Positions 24,373 to 33,439 of a DNA stretch of 64,000 nt are shown here, one piece after another. The notes beneath the pieces are model-generated. The model worked only from the letters and a program-made list of their open reading frames with translations, had not been told where the DNA came from and did no database searches. Source of the stretch: Deltaproteobacteria bacterium (GTDB taxonomy: Bacteria; Desulfobacterota; Desulfuromonadia; Desulfuromonadales; Geopsychrobacteraceae); contig JAJRQI010000061.1 of assembly GCA_024280335.1 (NCBI GenBank), positions 1 through 64,000 on the forward strand, given 5' to 3'. Position numbers and translations under genes: made by a program. Position 1 is the stretch's first letter, and each line of letters opens with the position of its first letter.

Positions 24373-25713
24373 ATGAAAGCCACGTTTAAACATTCTTTAG
24401 CTCTGTTCTTTTGCCTTGCTCTGATCCTTTCCGGTGGGCTGGCCTATGTTGCCGCTACCCTGAGCGGAGAACGTTCTGTTGCTGACCTCGGCCCGGCTCA
24501 GCTTCACGCCGCAGAGGAGGAGGGCGGCGAACGCAAGGTAAAATACTGGGCGGCACCGATGGATCCGACCTATATCCGGAACGAACCTGGCAAGTCGCCG
24601 ATGGGCATGGACTTGATTCCGGTCTACGAAGATGAGGTTTCCGGCGGGGCGACCATCAGTATCGATCCGGTGACCTCGCAGAATATGGGGGTTCGCACCG
24701 ACCTGGTGACGCGCGCCGATATCAGTCGTCAGATCAGTACCGTCGGGCTGGTCGGTTACGAGGAGCCGACCCAGTATTCGATCAACGCCAAGGTCGCCGG
24801 CTGGGTGGAAAAGCTCTATGTCAACGAAACCGGACAGCAGGTCAAGAAGGGTCAAAAACTGCTGGAGATCTACAGTCCCGAGCTGGTCAGTGCCCAGGAA
24901 GAGCTGCTGCTGGCCAAAAATACCCTGGTTGCGGTCTCCCGGTCCAGTTTTCCCCAGATCGTCGAAAGTGGTCGACGGCTGCTTGAGGCTTCGCGGAAAC
25001 GACTCAAACTCTGGGATGTTTCGGATGAGCAGATCCGTAAGATTGAGGAAACCGGTCAGGTTCAGAAGCGCTTGACCCTCTATTCCCTCTACGACGGCAT
25101 CGTTTCGATGAAGATGGTCAATGAAGGAATGCATATCACGCCGGGCTTGCCGCTGCTCGAAATCTCCGACATTTCAAGGGTTTGGGTTTATGCTGATATC
25201 TACGAATACGAACTGCCCTGGATCAAGGTCGGCCAACAGGCGACCATCTATCTTCCCTATGCCGACAGTAAGCCCCTGACTGCCAAGGTCGATTACCTCT
25301 ATCCCTATGTTGAAGCCAAAACCCGGACCGTCAAGGCGCGTCTGGTCTTCGATAACCCCGAGTTCGAGCTGCGTCCCGACATGTATGTCAATGTACGGCT
25401 GCAGGCCGAGGCGGTGACTGATGTCCTGGTGATCCCTGTCGAAGCGATCCTCTACTCCGGAGAGAAACAGACGGTTTTTGTCGCCCTTGGCGAAGGGAAA
25501 TTCGAGCCTCGCGTAATCAAGTCCGGTCTGCAGGACGGCACCGGCCGGGTGCAGGTGCTGCAGGGGCTGCAGGAGGGTGACAAGGTGGTCATCTCGGCCC
25601 AGTTTATGCTCGACTCTGAAAGCAAGCTGCGCGAAGCGATCCAGAAGATGCTCGAGATCGACCAGGAGGATTCCGATGCCGGATCGGCGGATGATCTGTT
25701 CGGTGACGAGTAG
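24373..25713 (+). CDS. cusB: CusB-like RND efflux adaptor with heavy-metal-binding domain
   Basis: This is the membrane fusion protein linking the inner-membrane pump to TolC. The 446-residue protein has an N-terminal hydrophobic anchor, then a heavy-metal-binding domain at about residues 57-90 (KYWAAPMDPTYI, GKSPMGMDLIPVYE). The lipoyl/barrel-sandwich halves and a helical hairpin follow, then beta-barrel and membrane-proximal domains. The Met-rich MGMDL segment is characteristic of CusB-type Cu(I)/Ag(I) adaptors, which accept metal from a periplasmic chaperone. The acidic tail (DQEDSDAGSADDLFGDE type) is variable. Confidence 0.88.
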   Translation: MKATFKHSLALFFCLALILSGGLAYVAATLSGERSVADLGPAQLHAAEEEGGERKVKYWAAPMDPTYIRNEPGKSPMGMDLIPVYEDEVSGGATISIDPVTSQNMGVRTDLVTRADISRQISTVGLVGYEEPTQYSINAKVAGWVEKLYVNETGQQVKKGQKLLEIYSPELVSAQEELLLAKNTLVAVSRSSFPQIVESGRRLLEASRKRLKLWDVSDEQIRKIEETGQVQKRLTLYSLYDGIVSMKMVNEGMHITPGLPLLEISDISRVWVYADIYEYELPWIKVGQQATIYLPYADSKPLTAKVDYLYPYVEAKTRTVKARLVFDNPEFELRPDMYVNVRLQAEAVTDVLVIPVEAILYSGEKQTVFVALGEGKFEPRVIKSGLQDGTGRVQVLQGLQEGDKVVISAQFMLDSESKLREAIQKMLEIDQEDSDAGSADDLFGDE

Positions 25714-25876
25714 GAAGAGGGCACCGAAGAGCTGTTTAAATAAACCGGGTTCGACGTTCAGGGTTCGATGTTAGAAGTCGAATGCCCTGTCTTGCCCGTA
25801 GCTGATTTGCTGCGCGCCTGAGAGCCTATGGGTTTTATGCCGAACATTAAACACCGAATAAGGGACGGGTTTTGTG

Positions 25877-28800
25877 ATGCTTGAAAATTTAATTGATTGG
25901 TCGATTAAAAATAAGTTTATGGTGATGTTGCTGACCTTCTTCATGGTCATCGGCGGGCTCTATGCCATCAGTAAAACCCCTCTGGATGCCATCCCCGACC
26001 TGTCGGATGTGCAGGTCATCGTCTTCACCGAATACCCGGGACAGGCCCCCGAGGTGGTCGAGGATCAGGTCACCTATCCGCTGACGACCCAGATGTTGGC
26101 GGTGCCGAAGGCCAAGGTGGTCCGCGGCTACTCCTTCTTCGGTTTCTCCTTTGTCTATATCATCTTTGAGGACGGCACCGATCTCTACTGGGCCCGCTCG
26201 CGGGTGCTGGAGTATCTGAACTATGCCGCCGGCAGGTTACCCAAGGGAGTCACCCCGAGCCTGGGACCTGATGCCACCGGGGTCGGCTGGGTTTACGAGT
26301 ATGTGCTGGAGAGTGATCAGCACGATCTGCAGCAGTTGCGTTCGATTCAGGACTGGTTCTTACGTTACGAATTGACCGCCGTCGACGGCGTCTCGGAAGT
26401 CGCCTCCATCGGCGGTTTCGTTAAACAGTATCAGGTCGAGATCGATCCCGATCGTCTGCTGGCCTACCATCTGACCATTCCGCAGATCAAACACGCAATC
26501 CAGCGCAGCAACAACGATGTCGGCGGCCGGCTGATCGAAATGGCCGAGACCGAGTTCATGGTGCGCGGCCTCGGCTATATCAAATCAATCGAAGATTTGG
26601 AGCTGGTGGTGATCGGGACCGACATGCGCGGCACGCCGATCCTGCTGCGTGATCTGGCACGGATTCAGATCGGACCGGAACTTCGACGTGGGGTGGCCGA
26701 GCTGGACGGCAAGGGCGAAGCGGTCGGCGGCGTTGTTATCATGCGCTTCGGCGGCAACGCTCTCAAGACCATTGAAAACGTCAAGGAGAAACTTGAGGAA
26801 CTCAAGTCCGGGTTGCCCGAAGGGGTTACCATCAGAACCGTTTATGACCGCAGTGGCCTGATCGAGCGCGCGGTCGATAACCTGGCCGAGAAGCTGCTTG
26901 AAGAGAGTATCGTCGTTGCGGTGGTTACGGCACTCTTCCTGTTCCATATTCCCAGTTCACTGGTTGCTATCCTGACCCTGCCGATCGCGATCCTGATGGC
27001 CTTCATGGTCATGTACTGGCAGGGGATCAATGCCAACATCATGAGCCTGGGCGGGATCGCCATCGCCATCGGCGCAATGATCGACGCCGCTATCATCATG
27101 ATCGAAAATGCCCACAAACACCTGGAGCGCGATCGCGGCAAAAAACCGCATTGGGAGATTATTGCCGACTCCTGCAAGGAGGTCGGGCCCTCGCTCTTCT
27201 ATGCACTGCTGGTCATTACCGTCTCCTTTTTCCCGGTCTTTACCCTGGGTGAGCAGTCGGGACGGCTGTTCAAGCCGCTGGCCTATACTAAGACCTACGC
27301 CATGGCCGCCGGAGCGCTGCTTTCGGTGACGCTGGTGCCGGTGCTGCTGGGCTGGTTTATCCGCGGAAAAATACCCGCAGAACAGAAGAACCCGATCAAC
27401 CGGTTCCTCTTTTGGGCCTATAATCCGATGGTCGATTTCGTCATCAGATGGCGTAAAATGGTGCTGCTGGTTGCGCTGCTGCTTACCCTCTCGATTGCCT
27501 TTCCGATGTCGAAGATGGGTTCAGAGTTCATGCCGCCGCTTTATGAGGGCGACCTGCTCTACATGCCGACCACCCTGCCCGGTATTTCGGTAACCAAGGC
27601 CAAGGAGTTGATGCAGCAGACCGACCGGATTATCAAAAAGTTCCCCGAGGTCCATCATGTCTTCGGCAAGGTCGGTCGCGCCGAGACCGCCACCGATCCG
27701 GCACCCTTGTCGATGATGGAAACCACCATCATGCTCAAGCCGGAGGAGGAGTGGCGTAAGGTTGAGACCGAACGTTTCTACGACACCTGGCCCGATTGGA
27801 GCCAAATGCCGCTTGGCTGGATCTGGCCGAAGCAGGTGACCATCACCGTCGCTCAGCTGATGACCGAGATGAATGATGCGATCCAGTTTCCGGGCCTGAC
27901 CAACGCCTGGACCATGCCGATCAAGACCCGGATCGACATGCTTTCGACCGGGATCAAAACTCCGCTCGGGATCAAGGTCATGGGTGACGACCTGTCGGTG
28001 CTGTCGGGCATCGGTAAGGAGATCGAGGTGGCGTTGCGTGATATCCCCGGCACCCTCAGTGTCTATTCAGAACGGGTGGTCGGCGGCAACTATCTCGATT
28101 TCGAGATCGACCGGGTGGCGGTGGCCCGCTACGGCCTGACCGTCGGAGATGTGCAGGATACTATCCAGTCGGCGATCGGCGGCATGAATGTGTCGCAGAC
28201 CGTCGAAGGTCTGGAGCGCTATCCGATCAACATCCGCTACGCCCGCGATTACCGCAACGACCTGCAGTCGTTACAGCGGGTGCTGGTCCCGATCCCCGGC
28301 GGCAAGCATATCCCGATCTCCCAGGTGGCCGAGATCGTGATCCGCAAGGGTCCGCCGAGTATCAAGAGCGAGAATGCCCGCCGCACTGCCTGGATCTATG
28401 TCGACATTACCGGCATCGATATCGGCACTTATGTCAAAAATGCGCAGAAGGTGGTGGAGGAGAAGATCCAGTTGCCGCCGGGCTACAACCTGATCTGGAG
28501 CGGGCAGTACGAGTATATGGAAGCAGCGGAGGCCCGGCTCAAGGTGGTCATCCCGTTGACCCTGCTGATCATCTTTGTCATCATCTATATCAGCACCAAG
28601 TCGTTGGTCAAGACCGGGATCATCTTCGTCGCCCTGCCGCTGTCGATGGTCGGTTGTTTCTGGTTCCTCTGGGTGCTCGATTATAATATGTCAGTGGCGG
28701 TCTGGGTCGGAATCATCGCCCTGGCGGGGATCTCGGCGGAGACCGGAGTGGTGATGCTGCTCTACTTGGATCTGGCATACGATCTCTGGAAAGAGAACAA

Positions 28801-29092
28801 CCGGATGCTCAATCGCGGTGACCTGGTCCAGGCGATCCACCACGGCGCGGTCAAGCGGATCCGGCCGAAGATCATGACCATCTGCGTCATTATCGCCGGT
28901 CTGTTGCCGATTATGTGGAGTCATGGCGCCGGTGCCGACGTGATGAAACGAATCGCCGCACCGATGGTCGGCGGGGTGGTCACCTCGGGAGTGATGGAGC
29001 TGCTGGTCTTTCCGGTTATCTACTTCATTTGGCGACAGCGGGGCCTGGATAAGACCGCCGAACCGACGGCATTGGAAGAACTTCACGACTAA
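25877..29092 (+). CDS. cusA: CusA-type RND heavy-metal efflux pump
   Basis: This is the proton-driven inner membrane pump of about 1071 residues (CusA has 1047) with twelve predicted helices and two large periplasmic loops. The second loop keeps LYMPTTLPGIS, PLSMMETT and RIDMLSTG, which carry methionines equivalent to the CusA metal-binding set (Met573, Met623, Met672). These favour Cu(I)/Ag(I) over the divalent CzcA type. Charged residues of the proton relay are visible in the transmembrane IGAMIDAAIIMIENA segment. ATG25877 is used; a GTG at 25874 precedes it. A 160-bp spacer separates it from cusB. Confidence 0.9.
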   Translation: MLENLIDWSIKNKFMVMLLTFFMVIGGLYAISKTPLDAIPDLSDVQVIVFTEYPGQAPEVVEDQVTYPLTTQMLAVPKAKVVRGYSFFGFSFVYIIFEDGTDLYWARSRVLEYLNYAAGRLPKGVTPSLGPDATGVGWVYEYVLESDQHDLQQLRSIQDWFLRYELTAVDGVSEVASIGGFVKQYQVEIDPDRLLAYHLTIPQIKHAIQRSNNDVGGRLIEMAETEFMVRGLGYIKSIEDLELVVIGTDMRGTPILLRDLARIQIGPELRRGVAELDGKGEAVGGVVIMRFGGNALKTIENVKEKLEELKSGLPEGVTIRTVYDRSGLIERAVDNLAEKLLEESIVVAVVTALFLFHIPSSLVAILTLPIAILMAFMVMYWQGINANIMSLGGIAIAIGAMIDAAIIMIENAHKHLERDRGKKPHWEIIADSCKEVGPSLFYALLVITVSFFPVFTLGEQSGRLFKPLAYTKTYAMAAGALLSVTLVPVLLGWFIRGKIPAEQKNPINRFLFWAYNPMVDFVIRWRKMVLLVALLLTLSIAFPMSKMGSEFMPPLYEGDLLYMPTTLPGISVTKAKELMQQTDRIIKKFPEVHHVFGKVGRAETATDPAPLSMMETTIMLKPEEEWRKVETERFYDTWPDWSQMPLGWIWPKQVTITVAQLMTEMNDAIQFPGLTNAWTMPIKTRIDMLSTGIKTPLGIKVMGDDLSVLSGIGKEIEVALRDIPGTLSVYSERVVGGNYLDFEIDRVAVARYGLTVGDVQDTIQSAIGGMNVSQTVEGLERYPINIRYARDYRNDLQSLQRVLVPIPGGKHIPISQVAEIVIRKGPPSIKSENARRTAWIYVDITGIDIGTYVKNAQKVVEEKIQLPPGYNLIWSGQYEYMEAAEARLKVVIPLTLLIIFVIIYISTKSLVKTGIIFVALPLSMVGCFWFLWVLDYNMSVAVWVGIIALAGISAETGVVMLLYLDLAYDLWKENNRMLNRGDLVQAIHHGAVKRIRPKIMTICVIIAGLLPIMWSHGAGADVMKRIAAPMVGGVVTSGVMELLVFPVIYFIWRQRGLDKTAEPTALEELHD

Positions 29093-29164
29093 CTGACATT
29101 ATAACTAACGTGGCGAAAGCCGAAACGCGGATAAACCGTATCAAACCTATGAATGGAGGAAACA

Positions 29165-29683
29165 ATGAAAAGAACAACAATCGCAATCCTGGCCATACTC
29201 TGTCTGTTGCTGCCGTTTACTGCTCTTGCCGGGGATGGACATGGCATGAAGATGGATATGGACAAAGGTATGAAGATGGGTAAAGACAAAGGCATGCACA
29301 TGGACATGAAGATGCCGAAGGGTATGATCATGCTGGAAAATGAAGTGGTTGAGGGTATTCTGGGGATGGGCCACCTGAAGGATCTTAAGGCCGGTATGGG
29401 CAAGATGAAAATGGGTGGCAAGATGAAGATGGACGGCACCCACAATTTTTCTGTGATGTTCCAGAACCCCGAAACTAAAGAGTATGTCACCAAGGGGAAA
29501 GCCGCGCTCAAGGTTGAATCTCCGAACGGTGAAACCGGTAAAGCGATCATGCTGATGGGGAAAGGTGGTAATTTTGCTGCAGATATCACCCTGACAGAGC
29601 CGGGCGAGTACCACTTCTATGTCGCGACCAAACTGGCCGACGGTCAGAAGCGCAAGTATCATTTTCACTACGATTTCAAATAA
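29165..29683 (+). CDS. methionine-rich periplasmic metal-binding protein
   Basis: The protein has 172 residues with a signal peptide (AILCLLLPFTALA). Residues 22-60 are a Met/His/Lys/Asp-rich stretch with many M-x-M and M-x-x-M spacings (HGMKMDMDKGMKMGK), a Cu(I)/Ag(I)-binding composition. Another MGKMKMGGKMKMDG block follows. The C-terminal half (about 100-172) reads as a beta-sandwich ending in EPGEYHFYVATKL and HFHYDF. It closes the efflux operon, where E. coli has CusF as the metallochaperone, so an analogous role is inferred; it is not a CusF homologue by visible motifs. GGAGG precedes ATG29165. A strong terminator follows. Confidence 0.75.
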   Translation: MKRTTIAILAILCLLLPFTALAGDGHGMKMDMDKGMKMGKDKGMHMDMKMPKGMIMLENEVVEGILGMGHLKDLKAGMGKMKMGGKMKMDGTHNFSVMFQNPETKEYVTKGKAALKVESPNGETGKAIMLMGKGGNFAADITLTEPGEYHFYVATKLADGQKRKYHFHYDFK

Positions 29684-29725
29684 CCGCTGAACCGGGGATT
29701 GAGTTACTTCCCCATTGTCGCAGAT

Positions 29726-29766
29726 ACGAGAAAAGCCCCACATGCCGAGTGTGGGGCTTTTCTCGT
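29726..29766 (+). terminator. rho-independent terminator of the metal efflux operon
   Basis: A 17-bp perfect stem (29726-29742/29750-29766) has a 7-nt loop. Its descending arm contains the T-rich CTTTTCTCGT and is followed by ATTTAAT. It is nearly symmetrical and could work in both directions. Confidence 0.85.
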
Positions 29767-29789
29767 ATTTAATCTATCAAGTCACTATT

Positions 29790-29939
29790 GATGCTCTCGC
29801 AAAAACGTATTAGATGGCTAAACAAAAATTTCGCCCCACAAGGCGTAGTGGGTTTTCAGGGGTGAAGGCCTACATATTGTAGGTCGAGGTCCTGAAAAAG
29901 CGCTGCAACGCAGTCGGGCGGACTTTTTGCGACGCCATC
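29790..29939. mobile_element. 150-bp MITE-like element with direct repeats
   Basis: The terminal inverted repeats read GATGNNNTCGCAAAAA (left 29790-29805; right 29924-29939 as its complement, GACTTTTTGCGACGCCATC region). The element is flanked on both sides by ACTATT (29784-29789 and 29940-29945), which looks like a 6-bp target duplication. There is no open reading frame of note inside, so it would be non-autonomous. Similar TTTTTGCGA-ended palindromes occur in intergenic regions of deltaproteobacteria. Confidence 0.6.
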
Positions 29940-30021
29940 ACTATTCAGCACAATTCGAACTATTAACAATAACGTTTGTCATCCACATGGCGCTAGTGCA
30001 CAGGGAAGATGTCAGCAAAAC

Positions 30022-30122
30022 CGGGACTGTCCCCGCGCTCTTTTGTTTTAGAGGGGGCTGTCAGGTTTTTGCGGCGCTAAACACCAGAGTTTCATGGCCC
30101 GGAAACATCTGGGACAGTCCCG
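30022..30122. repeat. REP-type inverted repeat with GGGACTGTCCC ends
   Basis: CGGGACTGTCCC (30022-30033) and GGGACAGTCCCG (30111-30122) are perfect reverse complements 77 bp apart. Each end is also a near-palindrome. This resembles REP sequences mobilised by REP-associated tyrosine transposases; no transposase is nearby. An 85-codon frame through it (29927-30184) is not a credible gene. Confidence 0.55.
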
Positions 30123-30192
30123 AGTTTACAGCGTTACTCCGGCAAAAAGAGTTTAAACTGGCGTCATTCGTCTATGCTGAATAGTTATTCTA

Positions 30193-31229
30193 TCAAGAAA
30201 AATTCCGATTCTCCTGTTCCTGCACCCGGATAAAGGTGGTGCGTTTGGTCAACTCCTTCAATGCCCCAGCGCCGACGTAGGTGCAGGTTGAGCGGACGCC
30301 GCCAAGGATGTCCCGGACCGTATCCGCTACCGGGCCGCGGTAGGGGACTTCAACGGTTTTCCCTTCTGACGCGCGATATTCAGCGACTCCACCGACATGT
30401 TTAGCCATCGCGGTTGTTGAACTCATGCCGTAAAACAGTTTGTACTGCTGACCGTCGCGCTGAACCAGCTGGCCGCCGCTTTCGTCGTGACCGGCAAACA
30501 TGCCGCCGAGCATGACGAAATCAGCACCGCCGCCGAAGGCCTTGGCGACATCTCCGGCACAGCTACATCCGCCGTCTGAAATAATCCGCCCGCCCAGACC
30601 GTGGGCCGCATCGGCGCATTCGATCACCGCCGACAGCTGCGGATAGCCGACCCCGGTTTTGACCCGGGTGGTGCAGACTGAGCCGGGGCCGATCCCGACC
30701 TTGACAATATCGGCACCGGAAAGGTGCAGCTCTTCGACCATCTCGCCGGTGACCACGTTGCCGGCAACGATGGTTTTGTCGGGAAAACTGTCCCGCACCT
30801 GTTTGACAAAATCGACAAAGGCTTCGGCATAGCCGTTAGCGACGTCGATGCAGATGAATGCCAGTTGCGGATGGCGATCGATGACCTTCAGCATGTTGCT
30901 GAAATCGGCTTCGGCAGTGCCGGTGCTGATCATGATCCGCTGGAAGATGCTTGCCTCCCGGTTTTCCAGAAAAGTATCCCACTGCTTGACACTGTAGTGT
31001 TTATGGATGGCCGTCAGTAAGCCGAACTCGGCTAACGCCTCGGCGATTTCAAAGGTGCCGACCGTGTCCATGTTCGCTGCGATCACCGGGGTCCCGTGCC
31101 ACTGCCGCTTGCTGTGCAAAAAAGTAAATTCCCGTTCCAGGTTGACCTGGGCCCGGCTTTCAGGGTCGAGCGTTTCGGACGGATCAGGACATCTTTAAAG
31201 CCGAGCTTGAGATCTGTTTCTATGCGCAT
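30193..31229 (-). pseudogene. guaC: GMP reductase, frameshifted near the N-terminus
   Basis: GuaC converts GMP to IMP with NADPH. The normal start [20 protein letters not shown] is readable from ATG31229. After STLK the frame breaks, and the expected [13 protein letters not shown] continues in another frame. One A appears to be missing from an A-run at 31158-31160 (AAA where AAAA would restore the frame). The rest is intact: [10 protein letters not shown], the catalytic Cys in [22 protein letters not shown], and a full C-terminus, about 345 residues when repaired. A TTG at 31119 could give a 308-residue product lacking the first 37 residues. It is either real inactivation or a consensus error in a homopolymer. 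Confidence 0.85.
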
Positions 31230-31468
31230 TTAATGACTCCAGTGGCCGGTTGTTTTTCAGTCGTTGTTTTCTGGTGATAATCTAACATTTATTGCAGAAC
31301 CTGTAGCGACTATGGCCGCTCCGGAACTTCCCGTCAAGGCCGTCTTCCGTCGTCCAAATAGCGAAATTCTTTGTCGGAATTTTCAGGTGCTTTCAGGTTT
31401 GCAAAATATCTGAACGGGGTTAACATGGGAGTTGTGTCAGATATTGTCTTATTTTTTCTGGAGGTCGG

Positions 31469-31978
31469 ATGAAATTTCTGTTGTTGACTGTTTCTTGTTG
31501 TCTCTGGCTGACGGCATCGGCATGGGGGCTCAGCTATTATTGCCGCGACAGCAACGGGACTGAATTCTTTGCCGACAGTCCGGAATGGTTGCCGGAGAGC
31601 TGTCAGGGAGAGATTTGGCAATTAGAACAACAGGATCCTCCCGCCGCATCGACCTCTGCGCCAGAGTCCACTGCTCCTGCAGAAAAAGAGGAGAACCTGC
31701 TGGAGCGGATGATCGAAGAAGATGTGCTAGCAATAAAGGTCGAACAACTGAAAGCGCAGACCGGAGCCGCAGTTGAAAAATATGATCAGGGGAGCAGTTT
31801 GCTTGACGTTTCCCCACGGCGCTTGCGCTACGGCCGCAGGGAACGCACGGAAAAAGGAAAAAAACTGATCCTTGAGGCGCAACAGGCCAAACAGGAAATT
31901 CTGAATGAGCTTGAAGTGTTGCAGTTGGCCCCGAAAAATCGGCAGGAGATTGAAAATCAACTCGAATTGATCAAGTGA
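31469..31978 (+). CDS. hypothetical exported protein
   Basis: The protein has 169 residues with a signal peptide ending near ASAWG. A short N-terminal module follows with two Cys (YYCRDSNGTEFFADSPEWLPESC, about residues 22-44), resembling the small DUF4124-type fold that reads a C-x-D-x-G-x-x-F-D segment. After a Pro/Ala/Thr spacer, the C-terminal 95 residues are charged and likely coiled coil (QAKQEILNELEVLQL). No partner is evident. TGGAGG lies ahead of the ATG. Function unknown. Confidence 0.65.
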   Translation: MKFLLLTVSCCLWLTASAWGLSYYCRDSNGTEFFADSPEWLPESCQGEIWQLEQQDPPAASTSAPESTAPAEKEENLLERMIEEDVLAIKVEQLKAQTGAAVEKYDQGSSLLDVSPRRLRYGRRERTEKGKKLILEAQQAKQEILNELEVLQLAPKNRQEIENQLELIK

Positions 31979-32277
31979 TGACTTTAATTCGGTGGAGAAT
32001 AGTCTACAGGTAGCTAGCGAATATTCCCCTGTTACCGCAGGGAGAAGATTTGAATCCTGGAATTAAACGACTCTTCTGCCGGATGGACTCTGCGATATCA
32101 GCAGCTTGGACCTTATCCGTAAAAATCCCCCCCTTGGCACGCTCCATGTAATAATCAATCACCACCGTACGAAGCCTTTAGCGAAACCCCTTCGCCCGGT
32201 CTTGCGCAACTGCATTCAGGCCGTTTTTATGCGGCTGGCATCTTTGAATAATCCCTCACCGTGATGGAGATGATGAC
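31979..32277 (-). other. intergenic region with a possible short coding remnant
   Basis: A minus-strand frame from about 32168 to 32004 reads VVIDYYMERAKGGIF, then TDKVQAADIAESIRQKSRL. Its amino acid composition and codon use look like a real protein fragment. It is closed upstream by a stop and has no convincing start signal. It may be a degraded gene or a small protein of 47-55 residues. Nothing else was recognised here. Confidence 0.3.
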
Positions 32278-32577
32278 GTGACCAGTGTGTTCAAAGACTG
32301 TCTCGGCTGCGGTTTGCCGACCGAAGCGCCTTCAATCCTCTGCTCACGCTGTGCGGAGCTGGTTGATCTGGATCGATATCGTCAGCCTGAGTCCAAGTTT
32401 TCAGACCGCCTGAAGATGGCAAGCCTAGGTGAAACGCTGCCCGATCTTTTGCAAAAAATGATTCCCCCCGGACTGACTCTCGTGGCAACCCTGGCAGGAA
32501 TTTTGGCGGTAAATGCCGTCCTCTGCCAGTTGTCCGGCCACGATTGCAGTTTGTTCGTTCCCTGCCTGCTTGCTTAA
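32278..32577 (+). CDS. small zinc-ribbon membrane protein, hypothetical
   Basis: The protein has 99 residues. The N-terminus has two CxxC pairs (CLGCG and CSRC, about residues 8-27), an apparent zinc ribbon. A single hydrophobic segment lies near the C-terminus (LTLVATLAGILAVNAVL). The layout suggests a membrane-anchored ribbon protein. The start is GTG32278 with a TGGAGA site upstream. Function is unknown. A clear terminator follows, which supports expression. Confidence 0.5.
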   Translation: MTSVFKDCLGCGLPTEAPSILCSRCAELVDLDRYRQPESKFSDRLKMASLGETLPDLLQKMIPPGLTLVATLAGILAVNAVLCQLSGHDCSLFVPCLLA

Positions 32578-32645
32578 AGGCAACCCAGCTCAAAAGCGTT
32601 CTTGACGCCCACACGGCAAGAGCGTTCGAGAGACCTCCTGAGATG

Positions 32646-32681
32646 GGCCCTTCCTACCTGATAGGAAGGGCCGTTTTTTTT
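32646..32681 (+). terminator. rho-independent terminator after the zinc-ribbon gene
   Basis: An 11-bp perfect stem GGCCCTTCCTA/TAGGAAGGGCC (32646-32656/32662-32672) with a 5-nt loop is followed by GTTTTTTTT. Confidence 0.88.
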
Positions 32682-32686
32682 GTAAC

Positions 32687-32812
32687 TTCAGCACATCCCG
32701 CCTTCGGCACTCTGGCGGGGTTGCTGCGCTGCTCAAATGCTCACATAACCATGTATGCTCCGCTTCTGCGCTGCTCGCGCCTTGCCAGAGCACCAAATTC
32801 GGGCGTGCTGAA
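32687..32812. repeat. 126-bp imperfect palindromic element
   Basis: The left end TTCAGCAC (32687-32694) and right end GTGCTGAA (32805-32812) are perfect inverted repeats. Imperfect pairing continues inward, including CTCTGGC/GCCAGAG. TGCGCTGCTC occurs twice as a direct repeat in the interior. The CTATTCAGCAC motif at its right end (complement) also occurs at 29941, next to the MITE-like element. It fills the gap between convergent genes. Confidence 0.5.
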
Positions 32813-32865
32813 TAGTCACGTTTTTTTGTCTCCGGTGGAAATCCCGGACAGTACTCTGGTTGATG

Positions 32866-33399
32866 TTAGTCGTGATGCAGCATAGCGGGTGCGGATGGCG
32901 CAGCCGGTTGCTTCTGCAGAGAGAGCAGATAGTTGATCAGATGCCAGCGCTCGGCGGGACTGAGATTTTTAAACGGCGGCATCCCGGTGGCACCGGTCCC
33001 GTTGCCGATAATCCAGAATTTTTCGCCCGGATTGTACATACCGCTGTGTTGTACATCGAGGAAATTTGCCGGAGCTGTCGGTAATGCCGCTGCCGCCGGT
33101 CCCTGGCCATCCCCCTTGTCCCCATGGCAGACGGTGCAGTTTCGGCCGTACAACTTCTTGCCCTGTGCCAGCGAATCCTCATCGGGGGCGATCGGCGTAC
33201 GTTCCATCACCCGGTAGTCTTCCGGAACCTTGTCCTTGACCGCTGTCATGGCCTGCATATGTTGGTTCATTTTCCCTTTTTCCGGATGCTTCTTCTTGCC
33301 GTGGGCGAAGGCAGAATCACTCCAGACGGCGGTGAAAAGGAACAGACTGCAGAGAACAGTCAGCGAAAAGAGGATGGTTTTTCTGTTGTTGGCATACAT
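32866..33399 (-). CDS. mono-haem cytochrome c
   Basis: The periplasmic electron carrier has 177 residues with a signal peptide (LCSLFLFTAVWSDSAFA). One CTVCH haem site lies near residue 88. GMPPFKNLSPAERWHLINYL gives the distal Met ligand and the C-terminal helix of a class I cytochrome c. A His/Lys-rich stretch follows the signal. It is the last gene of the minus-strand redox block, 40 bp after the seven-haem cytochrome, and is likely its electron partner. Confidence 0.85.
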   Translation of the reverse strand: MYANNRKTILFSLTVLCSLFLFTAVWSDSAFAHGKKKHPEKGKMNQHMQAMTAVKDKVPEDYRVMERTPIAPDEDSLAQGKKLYGRNCTVCHGDKGDGQGPAAAALPTAPANFLDVQHSGMYNPGEKFWIIGNGTGATGMPPFKNLSPAERWHLINYLLSLQKQPAAPSAPAMLHHD

Positions 33400-33439
33400 A
33401 GGCTCACTTCCTTCTGTTCAGGGGGCATTTCCGCCCAAG

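Noticed and set aside
29927-30184. 85-codon plus-strand open frame
   Set aside because: It overlaps the MITE-like end and the GGGACTGTCCC repeat; its translation has the TGTVPALF-type pattern produced by REP sequence and no protein homology.
31117-31229. Programmed frameshift in guaC
   Set aside because: There is no slippery heptamer with a following stem or pseudoknot, and guaC is not known to use frameshifting; a plain one-base loss or read error is simpler.
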